Part shown: positions 20,101-26,373 of the stretch, in pieces
How positions within the stretch are numbered: position 1 is the stretch's first letter
How the letters are laid out: every line of letters starts with the position of its first letter
Assembly: GCA_005878515.1 (NCBI GenBank)
Contig: VBLZ01000096.1
Coordinates: 1-36,171, forward strand
DNA: 36,171 bases
From: Methanobacteriota archaeon
GTDB lineage: Archaea > Thermoplasmatota > Thermoplasmata > RBG-16-68-12
Reading direction: 5' to 3'
The notes under the pieces: generated by a model
Told to the model about the DNA's origin: nothing
The model's database searches: none
The model's input: the letters and a program-made list of their open reading frames with translations, nothing else
Position numbers and translations under genes: made by a program

Positions 20101-23100
20101 TCGTTCGCAACCGGAACCGTCACCAGTTCCGGTCAGGTCGTCTTCACGATGCTCGGGTCCGACCCCGCGATGCAAGTGACGGTGCACAATCCGATTCCGC
20201 CGCCATGGTGGCAGTCCTCCTACATGCTTGCGATCTTTCCCATTGGAATCTTGTTAGGTGTTGCAATGTTCGCGCAACGACAGCGCTGGAGGCCCGCGAA
20301 GGCCTTCCTCGTGGACGACAGCGGGAGAATGCTCAGGGAATTCACCCTGGACTCGGCCTGCCTGGTCACGTACGACCAGGCGGTCCAGGCCGGCATCTTG
20401 GACGCGGTCGAGAAGCCAATCAAGGTCGCAAAGTACCACGGCCAGACGGTCCGCGGGGATGCACTGGCGGTCGTGCTCCTCGCCTACGGACCGGTCACGC
20501 CGGAGCACGTAGAGTTCGCTCGGGAGATGCTCGTCCAGATTCAGGACAAATTCGAGGACGCGGTCAAGCAACGTCTGGAAGAGGCCCGTGCCCAAGAGGC
20601 CAACGTGGCGACGCAGATGGACGACCTCGCGACCCACCGGGCCGAAGTCGAGGCCCGAGCGGCCGAAGTCCAAACGATGGCCCAGCAAGCGGAGACCGTC
20701 CAGGCGAAAATCACCGCGGACACCGAGGCCGTCGAAGCGAAGGAGCAGGATCTTCGACGACGGGAAGAGGAGTTGGCGAACAACCGCAAGGCCGTCGATG
20801 AGCTGGCCCGCCAAATCGAAGAGGACCGGAGCTCCCTCGACCGACGCACGGGGGAAGTTCAAGACCGGGCGGCCGAAATCGCCGCGAAGTCCGAGACGGT
20901 CCAGGGTCGAGAGGAAGCGGTCAGCGCGCTCGAGGAGACCCTTCGGGACCGAGACACGGCCCTCGCGACGGGAGAAGCCGGACTTCAGGAAATCCGGGAG
21001 CGCCTTGCGACGGACACGTCGGCGGTGCAAGCGAGACTCGAAGAAGCCGGACAGCGTGAGGAAGCCCTCGGTCGCAATCAAGAAAACCTCTCGAATGCCC
21101 GCGAGAAATTCGAGGCGGACCAGAGAGAGCTGCTCGAGTTCAAACGTTCCATCGACAGCCGGGTCAGCGCCGTCGAGGAGACCGAAGTCGCGATGGACCG
21201 TCTGTCGAAGGACCTCGCCGCGCGAGAAGCCCGCATCGTGCCCGAGGAGTCACGCCTCGCGGAGCGGGCGAATGTCGCGAACCAGAAGGAAGCCGATCTG
21301 AAAGCCCGCGCGGACGAGCTGACAACGAGAACCCAGACGCTCGACGGGCGCGAGCAGGAGCTGACCAGCCGCGAAGTCGCGGTCAACGAGGACCGCGTGG
21401 TCCTCGAGGAAGCGCGCGGGGCGTTCGAGTCCGATCGGAGAGAGTTCGAGGAGCGCAAGAACCAGCACGACGAAGAGGCGCGCCGACGTCGAAACGACCT
21501 GGACGGTCAAGCCAAGACGGTCGGCGAGAGTCAGCTTCGCTTGGCCCAGGAGAAGGAAAATCTCGATACTGCGCACAGCGAGAGGAGTCAGGCTATCCTG
21601 TCCCGGGAGATCGAGCTCGAGGCCCGCGAACAATCCCTCCAAGAGAACGAAGAAGCCAACCGCACCCAGGCGGACGAAAACGCCAGGCGCTTTGGCGAAC
21701 TGGCCGGTCGGGAGGAGTCCCTCGAAATCGAAGCAGCGAAGGCCGACAAGGTCCGGAGCGACCTCGAAGCCCGGAAGGCCGATCTCGCGAATCGCGCCAA
21801 AGAACTCGAGGAAGAGGGGGCTCGATTGCGGGGCGAGGAGACGAAGGCGGCCGAGGAGAGACGGACCTGGCAGACGACGTTGCAGTCCGAGCAAGCGTTG
21901 CTCAAGGGCCAGCGAGACGCGTTCGAGCAGGACGCCGCTTCGGCGCGTGCCTCGTGGGCCGATCGGGTAATGCGGATTGAGGCGCGCGAAGTCGACGTCG
22001 AAGAAAAGGAAGAAAAGGTCCGGACCGACATCGACTGGGTCGCTCGAAGCGACGAGGACCTCAAGCGCCGCGAGAAGGCCGCCGAGGAAGCGGGGCGGTC
22101 CGCGGCGCAGGTGCAGGCGAGCGCCGAACGCGCTACGAAGGAGGCCGAACAGCGATTCCTCGAGATCGAGTCGCGCGAACGCGCCCTTCGGGAAGAGGCC
22201 GCGCACGAAGCGATCGAACTCACCAAGCGGACGGAGGCGTTGAAGCAATTCGACACCGAGCTGAGTTCGAAACAGGCCGACTTCGAGAAGGAGCGAACGG
22301 TGCAGACCCAGCGACTCCAGGAGACCGAGACCGAGCTGCATTCAAGGGCCGACACCCTGGAGGCGAAACGCCGCGAACTAGAGGAACGAGAGACCCGCAT
22401 CGCGGGGACGGAGGAGTCGCACCGGCAGAGCGACCAGCGACTTCAGCAGGAACGTGCCGACCTCCAGGCGACCGCGAAACAGCTCGAATCCCACCAGCTC
22501 GAACTCGCGCAGCTCAAAGACCGTTACGAGTCGGAAGCCGCACGCGTCCGCAGTGAAGCGGAGGGCATGCGGCAATCCGTGGCGGCCAAGGAGTCGGAAC
22601 TGCATGCCGAGCGCGAGCGGATCGAGCGCGATTCGTCCGCCCTCCAGGAGACCCTCGGCGCGAAGGCGAAGGAGATGTCGGTCCGAGAACGAGCGCTCAC
22701 CGCGCGCGAGGCAGAGCTCCAAACCGAAGAGCAAGAGCTCGAGGCCCGCGGACGAGAGCTCGAATCAAAAGAACGCCAAGCCGAAGCCCATCTGACCGAG
22801 ATGTCCGCGCAGGCAATGGCCCTCATCCGGCGAGAGCAGGACCTGAACGCCCGAGGAACCCAGATCGAACAGACCGTGCGTCGGTTCGAGTCGGAGGCGA
22901 CGGAGAAACGCCGCGAGTGGGAGTCCCTTCAGACGAGCCTGAAGTCGCAGCAAGCCCAATTCACTGTGTCGTCGGAATCTCGCGCCGGCGAGCTCGCGAA
23001 GAAAACGGAGGAGCTTGAGGGACGGGATCGCAGCCTGCGCGCGTCTTCGGCCCAGTTGGAGGTCGAACGATCCAAGCTCGATGCTGAAGCGAAAAACCAA

Positions 23101-24462
23101 TCCGCCAAAAGCGCAGAAGCGGATGCGGCCTGGCGACGATCGGAAGCCCGTCTCGCGGAGCTCAAGGCGAAGGAAGACGAGTTGCTCCGTGCCCGCCAGT
23201 CCTTCGAATCGGACCGCTCCACCTGGTCCGCCCGACGAACCGAAGAGCTGAAGCAACTCGAGGCGACGCGGGATGCGGCCGCACAACAAGCCCAGCAGAC
23301 GGAGCGGCTCCTGGCGGAGTCCCAGCGCAGGGCCCTCGTCGCAGAAGAAGCGGAGCGCGCGGCAAAACGCCAGACGACCGACCTCGCCGCTCAACAGGCG
23401 CGCCTGGAGAGTCGCCGGGCCGAAGCCGAGAAGGCGGAGCGCGACGCACAAGGTCACCTGGCACAGTTGCAGGAAGCTTCGCGGAAATTGGCGGTCAAGG
23501 ACATGGAAATCGTTACCGCCGTCAAGGATCTCGAGGCGCGGCAGTCGAAGCTTGCGGCCGCGGAGAGGGATTCCGCGGCGATTCAAGCGGAGTTGCGCTC
23601 CCGAAAAACGACCTTGGACCAAGACGCCGCACGAATCACCGCGTCGTCGGACCAGCTGACGATGCGCCAGAAAGATCTGGAGTCGCGGACGGCCTCCCTC
23701 GAGACCAAGGTAGCCCAGGCCTCTACGAAAGAACAGGCCCTGGCGACGGAACTGCAACGCGCGGACAACCTCATGGAGGATCTCACCAAGAAGGAGCACG
23801 ACCTTCGCGCCCGCGAAGAGGCCGCGAAGACTTCCGAGAAGACTCTCGCGGCACGGGAGACGACCCTCGTCGCACGCGATGCCGAGGTCCGGGACGGGAT
23901 GCGGAGCCTCGAAAAGCTCCGCAAGGAAATCGAAGACCAGCGCGGCGCCACCGAGGAAGACCGTCGAACCGCGAAGACCACCCGAGAGGAAGCGGAATCG
24001 ACGAAGCGCGAGGCAGACAAGATCCGGGCTCAGGCCGACGAAATGCAGTCGGAGGTGAACAAGAACCTCCGGTTCCTCCAGAAGAAAGCCCTCGACGTGT
24101 TGGATCAGGAGGAGAAAATCCGAGCTCGCGTCGCCGCGATCGAAGGGGAGGAGAAATCGCTCGACACCCGGGCGGAAATCCTCGAAGGGAAAGAGCGGGC
24201 CCTCGAAGCGGACCAGGCCGCTCTCGACTCCAAGGTCGCGAAGCTCCAGGCCGAGATCGATCGATTGCGCGGGAGCATTGCCGATGCGGAGAAATCCGGA
24301 GGCCCGACGACCGCCGCGATGGAAGAGTGGAAGAAGGACGTCGAGAGTCGCGTGAAGATCATTCAGAAGAAGGCCATGGACCTGCTGGACCGCGAGGAGA
24401 AACTCCGGAAGAAAGAGGAGGAGCTCCGCGCGCTCGCGAGCCAACTCGGCGTGAACCCCTGA
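11176..24462 (+). CDS. Giant 4428-aa surface-to-cytosol protein: beta-repeat ectodomain, TM, coiled coil
   Basis: A GTG start with GGTG 5 nt upstream; it is the only start after an in-frame stop. Residues 1-26 are a signal peptide (MKARTAFLVAFVMLATAALV). About 150-365 is a beta-sandwich-like domain. About 366-3005 is a Ser/Thr/Gly/Asn-rich beta-repeat ectodomain with many N-x-S/T sequons and recurrent W-T-N-x-S-T-S-A-S-W and W-D-T-S-G-A-G-S turns. A membrane helix at about 3014-3033 is followed by RQRWRPAK, so the C-terminus is inside. A small alpha-beta domain (about 3040-3130) is homologous by eye to the 477-aa neighbour. From about 3135 to the end is nearly unbroken coiled coil, ending in two helical boxes (4299-4316 and 4394-4411). 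No protease, ATPase or kinase motif is seen. The coiled coil would span roughly 190 nm at 0.15 nm per residue. I infer a structural link between the cell envelope and a cytosolic scaffold; this exact architecture is not one I recognise. Confidence 0.9.
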   Translation: MKARTAFLVAFVMLATAALVVVSQSMPDPLAKFRTPDGRLTIPGRALTPELQRLLFHGNDLQPLTNVTFLLPVRSSYPTERLVAISFASPNLNVLVHPRQAPETWGSAIDHVLRVWFPPVDWHEVAVGFRNSIRDGVGWFFDLFTMNAKADALTVDSTTVAVVDPAAATCTTSQSAAAGDNAVLVMLSNRGPTAYASVTYGSVSLSLIPGTATSGTGIVRSEMWFYQGAIPGGAQTMTATLVSGTAKQVCATVLLGGVLAATPTAGGTAASGTTANPNISISPASAGELAFAVLGIRGTTAPTAVTGTGATATSLYGIAPTQCAAAPNSFCGAGADMPFPGTAITWTDGNATDWVISAVRVLPTPNCGVASGNCYRIGAGGTWATGANWSNTSGGAACGCTPVATNDVIFNATPTGTTTLAAATTIASIDMTGFTGTLDTTASNWALTVNGPFAIQGTFQARSSTITITGDVDVLTAATIINLGASSWTVNGLWTNLSTSASWAAGTSTVTIRDATSGTLTFAALAGGANEFNNLTLDASVTTSITYTMAVNPLRMGATLTIRNSTGGATGPTILTTSASNFGITAGALAIATFGSLTANGSAIAFNGNVNVSAANGYVVMGTSAWTVTGTWTNASTSASWNPGTGTVTFTSATGGTMTFAGTNLPGNEFNNVSFNSSAASVQTFTMATRALIWGGTLTISDGSSTTALATANLGLTGGALSVGNGGILTANASTVTVSSVAMTGGTSGTITLTTGSFTSSGNWDTSGAGSVFTKGTSTVTMSGVANIAILNASNNFNSLVISAAGTVTQTGLVDVSGTLTVNAGSILASGTFTLTVATLAANMAGGITGGAAGTKTITGNVSIAASGYFGFGATTWNFGGSWTNSSTSGSWSAGTGTVVFNSGSSRTMTFANLGVSEFNNVQFGPTAAATFTMATNGLRWGGTLTLNNNATLSTTNLALTGPGGNLTVNNGATLTAGTSAVSVTNVAMTGGVSGTITASGSWTVAGNWDTSGGGSVLTAASSTVTMSGAAKTVKILNASNGFGALTISGTVTAASAITLAGLLTVSGTFDTTATNYGLSVGGGLTVSSATGVFRSNGSTVSVAGNVSVNNAGGYITSGGAGSWTASGSWTNASTSASWNFASPIMFNSSASQTMTFAVLPGAASEFTDIAFNSGASTVTFTMAANRLIWSGTLSVQGGAGATTLATSNLALTGGALTLGNGGVLTANASAVSVSNVAMTGGTSGTLTLTTGAWTVTGIWDTSGAGSTFAAGSSTVTMTGAGTTVKILDSSNGFAALTVSGTLSAASALTTAGLVTVSGTLDTTGANYGLTIGGGLTVSGATGVLRANASIVSVAGNVNINSATGYITSTAGGSWTASGSWTNSSTSASWSFVAPITFNSSASRTMTFGNPTLEFAGNVTFNSGASTVTFTMAANSLDVGGTLTIAGGAGTTTLNTSGSNLAINPATLVVNAGGALTANGSIITVTSMDTHLGTFTVGASTVVVNASGGSINVTQTVNNLTVTPAVSTTFTGSLTWTGTLAFTNAGSVAFGTNSLTSSGAATFTFASATITMSSGNWDTSSATTFTATSSTVTFSGTGNLRVGGSASFGALTVSGGTRTLQSQLTTSGLLTLSGGTLAKGTNALTANAGITMSGGALTSTSGAVSITGNVSIAAASYIVFGSETWTVSGSWTDNSTSASWSIGTATVAFNASSAQTMTFAALPGNAPEFYNVTFNSGASTVTLTMTTNALAWSGILTVQGGGGATTLATSNLGLTGGAIVVGNAGVLAANASAVSISGLTMIGGTSGTLTLTTGSWAVSGNWNTSGAGSAFSKGTSTVTFTGAGQTVSILNASNGFYNLAVSGTVTQSTAIDVTNSLTVSGTLTTGGFNITGGSNLSVPDGGTLAAGTSTSTFTNVTMTGSISGTITLTGAWTVSGSWDSTGAGSVLNPGTSTVTFTGTSQTISLAAGQTFYNLTIGGTVSINSSVTAAATLTVNNGAVLTKTGQTIAFNSLTQNGTGSIVDGAITVVNFSVTNSDGTNLTAISVFTTWTIDADYTWTHSSTVATSTITFTIGGNTIGHRFNVTKDAVDFTNGFVNGSGQIIFTMLGSDPVVDVRLTSPCGGNRYWIGGTGGWSQTGHWADSSGGVNGCSVPNSSNPVFFDASSGGGSVAINLNGAAASLNTTGWTGTIAIGSFDLAVSGDIIHAAGIISIGASSNAGLTATGTLTLSGSAVLDGSGVASLVAISGDTSIASTSAYFRMGSGTWTFAGSWSNSSTSTNWVAGTGVVIFDSPSSRTFTFANLAGNEFHDVTFQSTAGSGAIIFSMAANGLRWSGLLQIQDSAGSTTTLATLNLSLTGGSLAVGNSGVLIANASSVAVVDVAMTGGASGTLTLTSGSWTVSGQWDTSGAGSTFARGTSTVTMSGTSASVATLDATNGFNNLVISGTITQNTALEVRGTLSVTGRLTTAGNNITGGANLAISGGGSLIGTASSIVVSGVTMNDAGTNSISLTTGSISASGSWDTSGSSSAFIGGSSTVTLTAASGTIALGPAQALTSLIIAGSLSSVSPLTVSSLTISSGGLANGPHALTVNGNVTLAGGYLTSTSGSVSIAGTVNVSSASSYIAFGSGTWVISGNWTNASTSASWSAGSAVVTFNSTTDQIMTFAGANLAGNEFSTIEFDSGSSTTTFTMASDGLVAQTITIQGGPGTTTLTTSGASLPIIANALTVDVGGALTANASILTVRSLSTAAGAFAAGTSTVVVNISGGSINVTQTLHDVVVSPGISTTFASSITWSGALTLTSSTSIFDGNLTSSGPAVLNLGTSTLSIAGSWDTSSAATLMSIGSAVTFTGGSGSITLGAGQRFATLTIAGTVALGSDLTADTLSVTTSNVLTMTSHRIAFNSLTVNGTIADGSVNATDLTVTNSDTTALVTIAGFSEWSRGSAYAWTHTSSESSQTITWSIGGNAAGIPYTVTKDGSSFATGTVTSSGQVVFTMLGSDPAMQVTVHNPIPPPWWQSSYMLAIFPIGILLGVAMFAQRQRWRPAKAFLVDDSGRMLREFTLDSACLVTYDQAVQAGILDAVEKPIKVAKYHGQTVRGDALAVVLLAYGPVTPEHVEFAREMLVQIQDKFEDAVKQRLEEARAQEANVATQMDDLATHRAEVEARAAEVQTMAQQAETVQAKITADTEAVEAKEQDLRRREEELANNRKAVDELARQIEEDRSSLDRRTGEVQDRAAEIAAKSETVQGREEAVSALEETLRDRDTALATGEAGLQEIRERLATDTSAVQARLEEAGQREEALGRNQENLSNAREKFEADQRELLEFKRSIDSRVSAVEETEVAMDRLSKDLAAREARIVPEESRLAERANVANQKEADLKARADELTTRTQTLDGREQELTSREVAVNEDRVVLEEARGAFESDRREFEERKNQHDEEARRRRNDLDGQAKTVGESQLRLAQEKENLDTAHSERSQAILSREIELEAREQSLQENEEANRTQADENARRFGELAGREESLEIEAAKADKVRSDLEARKADLANRAKELEEEGARLRGEETKAAEERRTWQTTLQSEQALLKGQRDAFEQDAASARASWADRVMRIEAREVDVEEKEEKVRTDIDWVARSDEDLKRREKAAEEAGRSAAQVQASAERATKEAEQRFLEIESRERALREEAAHEAIELTKRTEALKQFDTELSSKQADFEKERTVQTQRLQETETELHSRADTLEAKRRELEERETRIAGTEESHRQSDQRLQQERADLQATAKQLESHQLELAQLKDRYESEAARVRSEAEGMRQSVAAKESELHAERERIERDSSALQETLGAKAKEMSVRERALTAREAELQTEEQELEARGRELESKERQAEAHLTEMSAQAMALIRREQDLNARGTQIEQTVRRFESEATEKRREWESLQTSLKSQQAQFTVSSESRAGELAKKTEELEGRDRSLRASSAQLEVERSKLDAEAKNQSAKSAEADAAWRRSEARLAELKAKEDELLRARQSFESDRSTWSARRTEELKQLEATRDAAAQQAQQTERLLAESQRRALVAEEAERAAKRQTTDLAAQQARLESRRAEAEKAERDAQGHLAQLQEASRKLAVKDMEIVTAVKDLEARQSKLAAAERDSAAIQAELRSRKTTLDQDAARITASSDQLTMRQKDLESRTASLETKVAQASTKEQALATELQRADNLMEDLTKKEHDLRAREEAAKTSEKTLAARETTLVARDAEVRDGMRSLEKLRKEIEDQRGATEEDRRTAKTTREEAESTKREADKIRAQADEMQSEVNKNLRFLQKKALDVLDQEEKIRARVAAIEGEEKSLDTRAEILEGKERALEADQAALDSKVAKLQAEIDRLRGSIADAEKSGGPTTAAMEEWKKDVESRVKIIQKKAMDLLDREEKLRKKEEELRALASQLGVNP
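12271..12540 (+). repeat. Ectodomain module A, copy 1
   Basis: Residues about 366-455 begin with CGVASGNCYRIGAGGTW and continue ANWSNTSGG and NDVIFNA. This G-x-W, N-W-S, D-x-V-x-F type of module is common in large secreted repeat proteins. The second copy is at 17530-17805, and together they mark the starts of the two macro-copies. Confidence 0.65.
17269..17523 (+). repeat. Ectodomain module C, copy 1
   Basis: Residues about 2032-2116 run from VTNSDGTNLTAIS through YTWTHSS and FTIGGN to FTMLGSDPVVDV. The same module recurs at 19930-20184 directly before the membrane helix. Copy 1 therefore marks the end of the first macro-copy. Confidence 0.7.
17530..17805 (+). repeat. Ectodomain module A, copy 2
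   Basis: Residues about 2119-2210 begin PCGGNRYWIGGTGGWSQTGH and continue to NPVFFDASS. This matches copy 1 at 12271-12540 and follows immediately after module C copy 1. Confidence 0.65.
19930..20184 (+). repeat. Ectodomain module C, copy 2 (membrane-proximal)
   Basis: Residues about 2919-3003 run from VTNSDTTALVTIA through YAWTHTSS and WSIGGN to FTMLGSDPAMQV. It is followed by NPIPPPWWQ and the membrane helix. Confidence 0.7.
24070..24408 (+). repeat. Paired helical box at the end of the giant protein
   Basis: RFLQKKALDVLDQEEKIR (24070-24123) and KIIQKKAMDLLDREEKLR (24355-24408) are 95 residues apart, with a Gly-Gly-Pro break between them. The second box lies 17 residues from the C-terminus. 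This matches the pair in the 477-aa protein. Confidence 0.8.
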
Positions 24463-24508
24463 TCGGCAGCCACCCGGATTCGCCGCACTGGCCCCGTTGC
24501 GCCGAGCG

Positions 24509-25765
24509 CTAGTGCGAGGCCTTGCGAATCGCTTGATCGAAGTCCTCGATTAGATCATCCGTGTCCTCGAGCCCGACGCTCACTCGCACGAGCCCTTCGC
24601 TAATCCCGCTCGTCATTCGCTCCGACTCCGTCAAGGGACCGTGGGTCATCGACGCGGGGTGTTGCACCAGAGTTTCCGTCCCGCCGAGGCTGACGGCGAG
24701 CGTCGCCACCTTGACCGATTCGACGAACCGTCTGCCCGCACGATGGCCTCCCTTCAGCTCGAAACTCAACATCGCCCCGAAGCCGGACATCTGTTTGCGC
24801 GCGAGGGCGTGTTGCGGAAATGATCTGAGGCCGGGATAGTGGACTACCCGTACGGCTCGGAGGCTCTGCAGGGATTCAGCGAGTGCCTGGGCGCTCGCGG
24901 CTTGGGCACGCATTCGGATGGGGAGGGTCTTGAGCCCACGTCGAACGAGGAACGCCTCGAACGGGCCGAGTGCCGGTCCCAACATCTTGTACGTGAACCA
25001 GATGCGATCGAACAACCGAGGGGTCGCCGTGATGATGGCGCCGGCGACGACATCGCTGTGACCGCCGAGGTACTTCGTCGCGCTGTGAAGGGCCGCGTCG
25101 ACCCCGAGCTCGAGAGGACGTTGGTTGATGGGCGATGCAAACGTGTTGTCCGCAAGGCTCGTGGCTCGCACTGACTTCGCTGCATCGACCGCCTCGCGGA
25201 CATCCGTGATCATCATCGTGGGATTCGCCGGAGTCTCGATGTAGACCAACCGCGTGTCGCTCCGCACGGCTTCCTTCCAGGCCCCGGGCTTCCGAGGGTC
25301 GACGAAACTCGTCGACACACCGAACCGAGGAAGGAGACGTGTGAAAATTTCCGTGGTCGCGGCATAGAGGCTCGCTCCCGCGACGACGTGATCGCCCGAG
25401 TCGACGCACGCTAGGATTGCCGACGCGATGGCGCCCATCCCGGATCCCGTCGCGAGCGCACGGGCGCCGCCCTCGAGGTCCGCGAGCGTCTCCTCCAGTT
25501 CGCGGATTGTGGGATTGCCCCATCGCGTGTAGTATGCCTCGGGCGCCGTCGCAGCCGCGAATTCTGCACCTTGGCGGGCCGATTCGAGAGCCCACGTGGA
25601 GCTCGCAAAGATGGGCGTGACGATCGGACCGGGCCGCTTCCGACGGCGGCCATGGACCGCGCGGGTCTGGAGTCCGAGACGCTTTGCCACCAAACCGGGG
25701 CACGGAGGATTCACCGAAATAGATTTCGAAACCGAAAGAACGCGAGAGCGATGAGGACGGAACAC
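24509..25765 (-). CDS. Cys/Met-metabolism PLP enzyme (cystathionine gamma-synthase/lyase family)
   Basis: 418 residues with a GTG start. Enzymes of this fold-type I family join or split Cys and homoserine derivatives (cystathionine gamma-synthase, gamma-lyase, O-acylhomoserine sulfhydrylase, methionine gamma-lyase); the exact reaction cannot be fixed here. Visible are YYTRWGNPT (79-86), the cofactor loop GSGMGA (107-112), the Asp of LADNTF (D206) that contacts the pyridine nitrogen, and the PLP lysine K231 in HSATKYLGGHSD. The minus-strand TATA-like GGTTTAAC at about 25788-25795 is about 25 nt before GTG 25765, supporting a leaderless start. GTG 25714 would give a 401-aa protein closer to the usual N-terminus. 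The gene is tail-to-tail with the giant gene (46 bp apart) and divergent from the ferredoxin. Confidence 0.93.
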   Translation of the reverse strand: MFRPHRSRVLSVSKSISVNPPCPGLVAKRLGLQTRAVHGRRRKRPGPIVTPIFASSTWALESARQGAEFAAATAPEAYYTRWGNPTIRELEETLADLEGGARALATGSGMGAIASAILACVDSGDHVVAGASLYAATTEIFTRLLPRFGVSTSFVDPRKPGAWKEAVRSDTRLVYIETPANPTMMITDVREAVDAAKSVRATSLADNTFASPINQRPLELGVDAALHSATKYLGGHSDVVAGAIITATPRLFDRIWFTYKMLGPALGPFEAFLVRRGLKTLPIRMRAQAASAQALAESLQSLRAVRVVHYPGLRSFPQHALARKQMSGFGAMLSFELKGGHRAGRRFVESVKVATLAVSLGGTETLVQHPASMTHGPLTESERMTSGISEGLVRVSVGLEDTDDLIEDFDQAIRKASH

Positions 25766-25817
25766 GTGCGCATCGGTGCGATGAAAAGTTAAACCGGAAA
25801 GGTCAAAAAGGGGGGGT

Positions 25818-25859
25818 GTATAACAAGCTTCCGCCCGGTCGTTGTCTCACGGCCGGGCG
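25818..25859 (+). promoter_or_regulatory. Ferredoxin promoter with an 11-bp inverted repeat at the start site
   Basis: A TATA box GTATAAC (25818-25824) is followed by CGCCCGGTCGT (25832-25842), a 6-nt loop, and ACGGCCGGGCG (25849-25859). The arms pair over 11 bp with one G-T wobble. The expected transcription start (about 25846) falls inside the repeat, so it could be an operator, or a leader hairpin if transcription starts earlier. Confidence 0.5.
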
Positions 25860-25881
25860 ACCCCGCCTAGGAGGCAAGCAG

Positions 25882-26307
25882 ATGTCTCGTGAAGTGGACT
25901 TTGCCGCGAAACCGATCGACCCCGACTTCATGAACAAGCCGGACGAATACCCCGAGACCGGGACCCACTTCGACCACAAGGTCTTCGCCGATGGCGTCGA
26001 GCGACTCGATGCCAACGGGACTCCGTATCCGACGAAACTCGGGATCCACGGTCTCCACGTCGCCGTCGACTTCGATGGCTGTGTCGCGGACGGCGTCTGC
26101 ATGGACGTCTGCCCGGTCGACGTGTTCGAGTGGCTTCTGGCTCCCGGCAAGAAAGGCACGGGGAACGACAAGATCATCGAGAAGGGGGGCGAAGAGTGGG
26201 ACAAGTATCGATGCGACAAGTCCGACATGATCCGAGAGTCGGACTGCATCGACTGCATGGCGTGCGAGACCGCCTGCCCGACGAAGGTCATCAAGATCAA
26301 CCCGTGA
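25882..26307 (+). CDS. zfx: Zinc-containing 7Fe ferredoxin
   Basis: 141 residues from the ATG preceded by AGGAGG (8 nt away); an upstream GTG at 25816 lies in the TATA box and is rejected. It is a cytosolic electron carrier for 2-oxoacid:ferredoxin oxidoreductases and related enzymes. The N-terminal extension carries H29, H32 and H56 (GTHFDHK and LGIHG), matching the zinc ligands of Sulfolobus and Thermoplasma ferredoxins. The first cluster motif is C67-x5-C73-x3-C77-P, lacking the central Cys and with Asp70 in that region, as in [3Fe-4S] sites. The second is C122-x2-C125-x2-C128-x3-C132-P for [4Fe-4S]. C111 is an extra cysteine outside the motifs. Assigning one 3Fe and one 4Fe cluster is family knowledge applied to these motifs. 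Confidence 0.93.
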   Translation: MSREVDFAAKPIDPDFMNKPDEYPETGTHFDHKVFADGVERLDANGTPYPTKLGIHGLHVAVDFDGCVADGVCMDVCPVDVFEWLLAPGKKGTGNDKIIEKGGEEWDKYRCDKSDMIRESDCIDCMACETACPTKVIKINP

Positions 26308-26373
26308 CGCCTCCTTCGATCGATCGCGCGACGCCAGGGCATTCCGCCCGTTCGAATCGACCCAAGGATTATC

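Noticed and set aside
22765..24444. 559-codon minus-strand open frame, Leu/Phe-rich
   Set aside because: Exact antisense of the coiled coil: GAG/GAA and CGC codons read backwards give Leu, Phe and Ala. Not a membrane protein gene.
20575..24462. SMC/Rad50-like ATPase in the long coiled coil
   Set aside because: No Walker A, Walker B or signature motif and no hinge domain. The ends are a small alpha-beta domain and the paired helical box.
11176..24462. Chimeric assembly joining two unrelated genes
   Set aside because: The frame is continuous through the membrane helix, topology signals agree (signal peptide, one TM, positive charges inside), and the neighbouring 477-aa paralogue also puts a hydrophobic segment right before the same domain. 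Long reads would still be a useful check.
25816..25881. Upstream GTG start for the ferredoxin
   Set aside because: It falls in the TATA box, and AGGAGG stands at the right distance before ATG 25882.
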